This document shows, piece after piece, positions 7,790-11,234 of a DNA stretch of 11,234 bases. Position 1 is the first letter of the stretch. Every line of letters starts with the position of its first letter. Source of the DNA: Anaerolineae bacterium (GTDB lineage: Bacteria > Chloroflexota > Anaerolineae > B4-G1). The stretch is taken from positions 1-11,234 of the forward strand of contig JAUWOI010000095.1 in assembly GCA_030612185.1 (NCBI GenBank), read 5' to 3'. The notes beneath the pieces are model-generated. The model did not search any database. It was given only the letters and a program-made list of their open reading frames with translations, and was not told the origin of the DNA. The translations under genes were made by a program, and so were the position numbers.

Positions 7790-10189
7790 CTAGCCTCCCT
7801 CGTGCTCAAGGGCACTCTGCACCCACCCTGGTTCTGAATAAAAGACCACCACACGCCCCATCTCCTTTTCCAGTTCTTCCAGCGCGGCCAATCCGCCATT
7901 GAGGTTGCCCTCCTCGCCCATCGTCTCGAGACGCTGGGCTACGTCTCGCGCTATCAGGCCTCCGAGGTTGCCCAGAACCCCCTTCAGCCTGTGCGCCGCA
8001 TCTTCGACGCCCGGCGCATCCTGCCCGGTCAGGGCCTCTCTCAGCGCCTCTACCTGTTCGGGACATTCCTCCAGCGACATTTCGACCACGGCTTGCAATA
8101 GTTCTACGTCGTCACCTACTACCTCCAACGCATCGCCGAGGTTAACTGCTGGCCGAGACCTCGGAGGTTTTCCTAAACCTCCGAGGTCTGCCTTCCTGAT
8201 GTCTGCCTCTCTCAGGAGTGGCTCAATGGCCCTACGCAGTTCATCGGGGCTCACCGGCTTAGTGATGTAAGCATCCATTCCCGCTGCCAGACACTTCTCC
8301 CGGTACTCCTTCGTGGCGAAGGCGGTCATAGCGATGATGGGGATGTGGCCACCGGACTCTTTTTCCCTCTCCCGAATGGTCCGTGTGGCTTCCAGGCCGT
8401 CCATCTCCGGCATGGCCACGTCCATCAGCACCAAGTCGAATTCCCCCTCGGCGAACGCCTGAACCGCCTTCCGCCCGTTGTCCGCCACCTGTACCGTGTG
8501 GCCCGCCTTCTTCAGATTCGATACCGCAACTAACTGGTTAGTAGGGCTATCCTCGGCCAGCAGAATCTGCAGTTCTACTGCTCTCTCCCCGACGGCGGGC
8601 CGGGTGACCTCTCCCAAGGGCTGAAGCGGGTCTTCCTGATACCTCAGTGTGAGCGTGAAGTGGAAGGTGCTGCCTCTCCCGATCCGACTTTCCACCCACA
8701 TGCGGCCCCCCATCAGGTCCACTAACCGCCGCGAGATGTCCAGTCTCAGGCCGATGCCGCCGTACTGGCGGGTGGCGGAATCATCGGCCTGCTGGAAAGC
8801 CTTGAAGATGACATCCTGCTTGTCCTCGGGGATGCCGATCCCGGTGTCGCGGACGAGGAAATGTAGTTCTACCTCCCCCGACCCCTCCCCGGAGCGGGGA
8901 GGGGAGCCTTCATACTCCCCCTTCCCTGGCAGGGAAGGGGGTTGGGGGGTTAGGTTGACTGCTTCCACCCAGACGGCCACATTCCCCTGCTCCGTGAACT
9001 TCACCGCGTTGCCTATGAGATTGGCCAGCACCTGGCGCACCCGCCTCGGGTCGCCCACCAGCGCCCGCGGCACCTGGGGCGAGATGCCACAGGAGAACTC
9101 CAGTCCTTTTTCCTGGGCGTGCTGGGCCATCATCTCAGCCGTCTCCTCCACAGTGGCCCACAGGTCGAACCCCTTCTCCTCCAGGCTCAACTGCCCCGCC
9201 TCAATCTCGGAAAACTCCAGGATGTCACTGACGATAGCCAGGAGCGCGTTGGCCGAGGTCTTGGCCGTGTTCAGGTAGTTGCGCTGTTCTAGCGTCAACT
9301 CGGTATCCAACACCAGATCAACCGTGCCCATGAATCCGTACAGGGGAGTGCGCAGTTCGTGGCTCATGTTGGCCAGGAAGTCGGTCTTGGCTCGCTTGGC
9401 CGCCTCGGCCCTTTGCCTGGCCTGCTGTAACTCCTGGTTGTACTGTTTGGTCGCCTCCTCTGACTGCATCCAGGCGGTGACATCCAAACAAGCCAACCGG
9501 GTGGCAGCCTGGCCCTCATGTGTGGCCGGGGCTGCATAGATGCGCCACCACATGATCTCTTCTCTACCGTCAACCCGTACCTTAAACTCCCCTTGCTCTC
9601 CGCCATCGGACTCTGCATGGGAGATCATATCGCTGAACGAGGAGCGGTCGTCGTGAAGATACTCGACAAAGGGCCTGCCTGCCAGTTCGTCCACATCCAA
9701 CCCAAAGAGCGCCTCAGCAGCCGGGTCCACAGAGACGATATGCCCATCCTGAAGCACCACCCAGCCGATGCCCAGAGTTTGCACAACCTGCCGCAATCCA
9801 TTCTCCGCCCTGATTTTCTCGTGCGCCTTGGTTGCTTCCTTTACCCCGGCCAGGAGGAGGGGCGGCGCATAAGGTTTGGTTATATAAGCATCGGCGCCGA
9901 GGCCCAACCTGCGAGGTGCCTCTGTCGCCTCGGTCTCGGTCAGCAGCATAAGAACCGGGATGTCAGTGGTTCTAGGGTCAACCCTGAGTCTTTGGTAAGC
10001 CTCATAGCCGCTCATGCGGGGCATGATCGTATCGAGGACAATCAGATCGGGTTTCTCCTCCGCCGCTTTGGTCAATCCCTCTTTCCCATCGGCAGCCGCA
10101 CTGACCTGGTAGCCCTCTCGCTCCAGGAACAATCGAGCACGCAGAGCCTCGGTGGGGCTATCTTCGACGATCAGGATTCTCTTGGACAT
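7790..10189 (-). CDS. Hybrid sensor kinase: REC-PAS-HisKA-HATPase-REC-HPt, with repeat insertions
   Basis: A 799-residue soluble hybrid kinase. Domains: receiver (Glu9-Asp10, Asp53, Thr84, Lys105); PAS ~130-240 ([20 protein letters not shown] type); HisKA with His277 (MSHELRTP); HATPase with Asn394 and DTGIGIP at 448-454; C-terminal receiver (Glu546-Asp547, Asp590, Thr622, Lys644); and HPt with His733 (AAHRLKG). The catalytic core closely resembles that of the kinase at 3323-7336 ([31 protein letters not shown]), so they are paralogues. This copy has one C-terminal receiver instead of two. Oddities: residues ~412-437 inside the HATPase are encoded by a double-hairpin repeat, residues 667-678 by a palindrome, and the G2 box reads GIGLRL instead of GTGLGL. 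ATP binding may therefore be weakened, and it could act mainly as a relay partner or phosphatase (inference). It is the first gene of the putative operon, and its ATG at 10189 has only a weak upstream AAGGG. Confidence 0.9.
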   Translation of the reverse strand: MSKRILIVEDSPTEALRARLFLEREGYQVSAAADGKEGLTKAAEEKPDLIVLDTIMPRMSGYEAYQRLRVDPRTTDIPVLMLLTETEATEAPRRLGLGADAYITKPYAPPLLLAGVKEATKAHEKIRAENGLRQVVQTLGIGWVVLQDGHIVSVDPAAEALFGLDVDELAGRPFVEYLHDDRSSFSDMISHAESDGGEQGEFKVRVDGREEIMWWRIYAAPATHEGQAATRLACLDVTAWMQSEEATKQYNQELQQARQRAEAAKRAKTDFLANMSHELRTPLYGFMGTVDLVLDTELTLEQRNYLNTAKTSANALLAIVSDILEFSEIEAGQLSLEEKGFDLWATVEETAEMMAQHAQEKGLEFSCGISPQVPRALVGDPRRVRQVLANLIGNAVKFTEQGNVAVWVEAVNLTPQPPSLPGKGEYEGSPPRSGEGSGEVELHFLVRDTGIGIPEDKQDVIFKAFQQADDSATRQYGGIGLRLDISRRLVDLMGGRMWVESRIGRGSTFHFTLTLRYQEDPLQPLGEVTRPAVGERAVELQILLAEDSPTNQLVAVSNLKKAGHTVQVADNGRKAVQAFAEGEFDLVLMDVAMPEMDGLEATRTIREREKESGGHIPIIAMTAFATKEYREKCLAAGMDAYITKPVSPDELRRAIEPLLREADIRKADLGGLGKPPRSRPAVNLGDALEVVGDDVELLQAVVEMSLEECPEQVEALREALTGQDAPGVEDAAHRLKGVLGNLGGLIARDVAQRLETMGEEGNLNGGLAALEELEKEMGRVVVFYSEPGWVQSALEHEGG
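7794..7799 (-). promoter_or_regulatory. Ribosome binding site deciding the response-regulator start
   Basis: On the minus strand this reads GGGAGG. It lies inside the last codons of the upstream kinase, 6 nt before ATG 7787 and 3 nt before GTG 7790, and so favours the ATG. The position implies termination-reinitiation coupling. Confidence 0.65.
8156..8189. repeat. 15-bp perfect palindrome in the REC-HPt linker of the PAS kinase
   Basis: The arms AGACCTCGGAGGTTT (8156-8170) and AAACCTCCGAGGTCT (8175-8189) are exact reverse complements around the loop TCCT. It is kept in frame and encodes residues 667-678 between the C-terminal receiver and HPt. The GAF kinase has no equivalent peptide there, which suggests a repeat insertion tolerated in a flexible linker. 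Confidence 0.75.
8879..8956. repeat. In-frame double-hairpin repeat inside the HATPase coding region
   Basis: Two perfect stem-loops lie 12 nt apart. The first has arms CCCCTCCCC (8882-8890) and GGGGAGGGG (8896-8904). The second has arms CCCCCTTCCCT (8917-8927) and AGGGAAGGGGG (8931-8941) around loop GGC. The encoded Pro/Gly/Ser-rich peptide (residues ~412-437, [17 protein letters not shown]...) is absent from the paralogous kinase, where a short [13 protein letters not shown] joins the same strands. It looks like a dispersed, MITE-like repeat inserted in frame. Boundaries are approximate. Confidence 0.75.
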
Positions 10190-10255
10190 AATCAGATATC
10201 CCTTACATTCTCTGCAATCAACTTATGCTCCCACTGGATCGCCAGATCCAGCGGC
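10190..10255 (-). other. Spacer upstream of the signalling operon
   Basis: This 66-bp spacer separates the RAYT stop from the first kinase ATG. It holds palindrome C in its upstream half. A TTGATT and a TATCTG occur 17 nt apart on the minus strand, but the match is weak and too close to the ATG for me to call a promoter. The operon promoter may lie further upstream or be absent here. Confidence 0.4.
10234..10251 (-). repeat. REP-like palindrome C, just downstream of the RAYT stop
   Basis: The arms CTGGATC (10234-10240) and GATCCAG (10245-10251) pair around loop GCCA, and two further G-C pairs follow one mismatch. The minus-strand core GGATCTGGCGATCC fits the family. It starts 4 nt beyond the transposase stop codon, so the transposase is bracketed by members of its probable substrate family. 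Confidence 0.75.
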
Positions 10256-10813
10256 TCATGCCAGTAGAAAGTTGGCGTTATCCAGTGGGATAATGGCTGG
10301 CTCCTCCAACAAGTAGAACCTGGCGCTGGACCAGATATAGTCTTCAGGATGTTCTGCCAGGCTCCAGTGAGGCTGGCATGGATTATTGTGCGAATAAGTC
10401 ATCTTTTGTCGCAAGAACTCCGGTGAAAAGATGTCTTTGGCATCATAGCCATCTTCCCAGACTTTGTACTGCTGCTTGTCTGGGCGCGTGACCACTGAGG
10501 CGAGAAAACCCAGTACCGACTGGTTGCCTTCAACCCGGTAATGTCGGATCAGCCGATCAGCGACGTGCTTTTTCAGATCGCGTATGACGTTGGCGAGGGG
10601 GTCCTCGGCGCGACACTGGATGATGATGTGTAGGTGATTGGGCATGATGACAAAGACGTACAACTTGAACCGCTTACGAAGACGCATACAATCCAGGCTG
10701 TCTACGACCAGGCGTTTCATCACGTCACGTTTGAAAAGATGGCGGTGCTGAATGGCACTGGTGGTGACGAAGTATAGATTGTCGGGGTTAAAGTCTGGGC
10801 GCCAGTGTGTCAT
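10256..10813 (-). CDS. REP-associated tyrosine transposase (RAYT, Y1/HUH family)
   Basis: A 185-residue single-strand DNA transposase of the TnpA-REP (IS200/IS605-like) group. The HUH metal-binding motif is seen in MPNHLHIII (His60, His62), and the catalytic tyrosine is most likely Tyr140 in TYSHNNP, the usual RAYT context. The N-terminus RPDFNPDNLYFVTTS and the late segment DYIWSSARFYL are also typical. RAYTs act on short REP hairpins, and matching palindromes flank this gene at 10234-10251, 10891-10908 and 10928-10945. I start at ATG 10813 because a purine-rich AGGAAAAGGAAA precedes it. An in-frame ATG at 10846 would add 11 basic residues but begins inside the 16-bp repeat array. The frame is intact with all catalytic residues, so the enzyme may be active. 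No IS200-type partner gene (tnpB) is present, as expected for RAYTs. Confidence 0.88.
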   Translation of the reverse strand: MTHWRPDFNPDNLYFVTTSAIQHRHLFKRDVMKRLVVDSLDCMRLRKRFKLYVFVIMPNHLHIIIQCRAEDPLANVIRDLKKHVADRLIRHYRVEGNQSVLGFLASVVTRPDKQQYKVWEDGYDAKDIFSPEFLRQKMTYSHNNPCQPHWSLAEHPEDYIWSSARFYLLEEPAIIPLDNANFLLA

Positions 10814-10843
10814 TTTCCTTTTCCTCTCATATTTTGCTTGGAC

Positions 10844-10891
10844 CATCCTCTGCTTAGAGCATCCTTTGCTCAGATCATCCTTTGCTCAGAG
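10844..10891. repeat. Tandem 16-bp repeats, three units
   Basis: Three adjacent 16-mers upstream of the RAYT read CATCCTCTGCTTAGAG, CATCCTTTGCTCAGAT and CATCCTTTGCTCAGAG. The last unit touches the first base of palindrome D. They are too short and spacer-less for a CRISPR, and look like iterated end or regulatory sequence of the RAYT/REP unit. Confidence 0.75.
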
Positions 10892-11233
10892 CGGATTGTC
10901 AAATCCGCGTCGCTGGTGGGGCCGGACGGGGATCTGACGATCCCCTTCGAGCAGGTTCCCATCCCTTGTCCAGATCATCCTCTGCTTAGCAAAATAAGTG
11001 AATAAATTAATGTGAATCATATCTAAAAATGCTCTTCGCTGTAAATTCAATCTTCCAATAGCGTTCCAGACTTTATCAAATTTTTCCTTATTTGATACAT
11101 CAGTTATACTATCCTTTATTTTAACAAGATCCTCTTGTTTTAACTCAAAAGCTTGAAGCGTATCATTTAAAAAATCAATAATTTGTTTGATATATGATTT
11201 ATATCTTGTTCTAATATCTTTAAGAGAGTTCCT
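10886..11233 (-). CDS. Unknown AT-rich partial gene whose 3' end runs into the repeats
   Basis: An open frame enters from the right edge, and 115 codons are visible before TGA at 10888-10886. The first ~80 residues (for example RTRYKSYIKQIIDFLNDT, FDKVWNAIGRLNLQ, RRAFLDMIHINLF) look like a real, helix-rich, charged soluble protein in AT-rich codons unlike the neighbouring operon. The last ~32 residues (from about KQRMIWTRDG) are encoded by the 16-bp repeats and palindromes D and E, so the natural C-terminus was probably replaced when the repeat/RAYT unit inserted or recombined there. I recognise no family. It may instead be a remnant, since its 5' part is outside the window. Confidence 0.45.
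   Translation of the reverse strand, partial: RNSLKDIRTRYKSYIKQIIDFLNDTLQAFELKQEDLVKIKDSITDVSNKEKFDKVWNAIGRLNLQRRAFLDMIHINLFTYFAKQRMIWTRDGNLLEGDRQIPVRPHQRRGFDNPL
10891..10908 (-). repeat. REP-like palindrome D (7-bp perfect stem)
   Basis: The arms GCGGATT (10891-10897) and AATCCGC (10902-10908) pair around loop GTCA. The minus-strand core GGATTTGACAATCC is identical to that of palindrome B, with different outer stem bases. Confidence 0.75.
10928..10945 (+). repeat. REP-like palindrome E (7-bp perfect stem)
   Basis: The arms GGGGATC (10928-10934) and GATCCCC (10939-10945) pair around loop TGAC. It is inverted relative to palindrome D, 19 bp away, as in paired REP (BIME) arrangements. Confidence 0.75.
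10960..10991. repeat. Second block of the 16-bp repeat, two units
   Basis: CATCCCTTGTCCAGAT (10960-10975) is followed directly by CATCCTCTGCTTAGCA (10976-10991). The latter shares its first 14 bases with the unit at 10844-10859. The palindrome pair D/E sits between the two repeat blocks. GC content drops sharply right after 10991, which marks a likely element boundary. Confidence 0.65.
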
Positions 11234-11234
11234 A

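Noticed and set aside
10195..10225. Sigma-70 promoter (TTGATT, 17 nt, TATCTG) before the PAS kinase
   Set aside because: The -10 match is poor and it would place the transcript start almost at the ATG.
9518..10267. Plus-strand open frame of 249 codons opposite the first part of the PAS kinase
   Set aside because: It mirrors the receiver and PAS coding regions and shows no motif or ribosome binding site of its own.
10278..10293. Small hairpin TTATCC-AGTG-GGATAA as another member of the palindrome family
   Set aside because: The loop and core differ from GGATYTGRCRATCC and it lies within the transposase coding sequence, so it is probably chance.
10814..10846. Upstream ATG at 10846 as the transposase start
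   Set aside because: It begins inside the 16-bp repeat and adds a non-conserved basic stretch. ATG 10813 has a better purine-rich ribosome site and the typical RAYT N-terminus.
10844..10991. CRISPR array
   Set aside because: The repeats are 16 bp, directly adjacent, degenerate and without unique spacers. The interval between blocks holds palindromes, and no cas gene is seen.

Overview
All genes I can support lie on the minus strand, so the window reads right to left. It looks like a moderately GC-rich bacterial chromosome with clear Shine-Dalgarno sites. It carries large hybrid histidine kinases with GAF/PAS, receiver and HPt domains, and in-frame GC-rich hairpin repeats. I lean towards a Chloroflexota-type bacterium. 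This is inference from style: no rRNA or marker gene is present, and an archaeon that acquired bacterial signalling genes is not excluded.

Right end (about 10190-11234). An AT-rich partial reading frame enters at the right edge and runs into a block of 16-bp repeats and small palindromes. Next comes a REP-associated tyrosine transposase (RAYT, an HUH/Y1 enzyme), with another palindrome just after its stop codon. Five palindromes in the window share the core GGATYTGRCRATCC while their outer stem bases differ and still pair. This looks like a REP/BIME-type repeat family with its own RAYT.

Middle (2702-10189). Four signalling genes lie head to tail. In transcription order they are a PAS hybrid kinase (REC-PAS-HisKA-HATPase-REC-HPt), a stand-alone receiver, a very large GAF hybrid kinase (REC-GAF-GAF-GAF-HisKA-HATPase-REC-REC-HPt), and a second stand-alone receiver. 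The two kinases are clearly related in their catalytic cores, and the two single receivers share an unusual insertion. The PAS kinase has a double-hairpin repeat inserted in frame within its ATPase domain, a second palindrome in the REC-HPt linker, and a degraded G2 box.

Left end (1-2668). The operon continues into two archaellum motor-type genes. The first encodes a receiver-like domain fused to an ArlH/FlaH ATPase. The second encodes ArlI/FlaI, the secretion/rotation ATPase of the archaellum, cut by the left edge close to its C-terminus. Downstream one would expect arlJ/flaJ.

The candidate undescribed system is an archaellum-type motor module (ArlH-ArlI) in an operon with a multi-step phosphorelay, with a receiver-like domain fused directly to ArlH. 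That receiver lacks the phospho-acceptor aspartate, so it probably acts as a docking or partner-binding module. The layout suggests that sensory phosphorelays control assembly or switching of an archaellum-like filament. This is inference from domain content and gene order.
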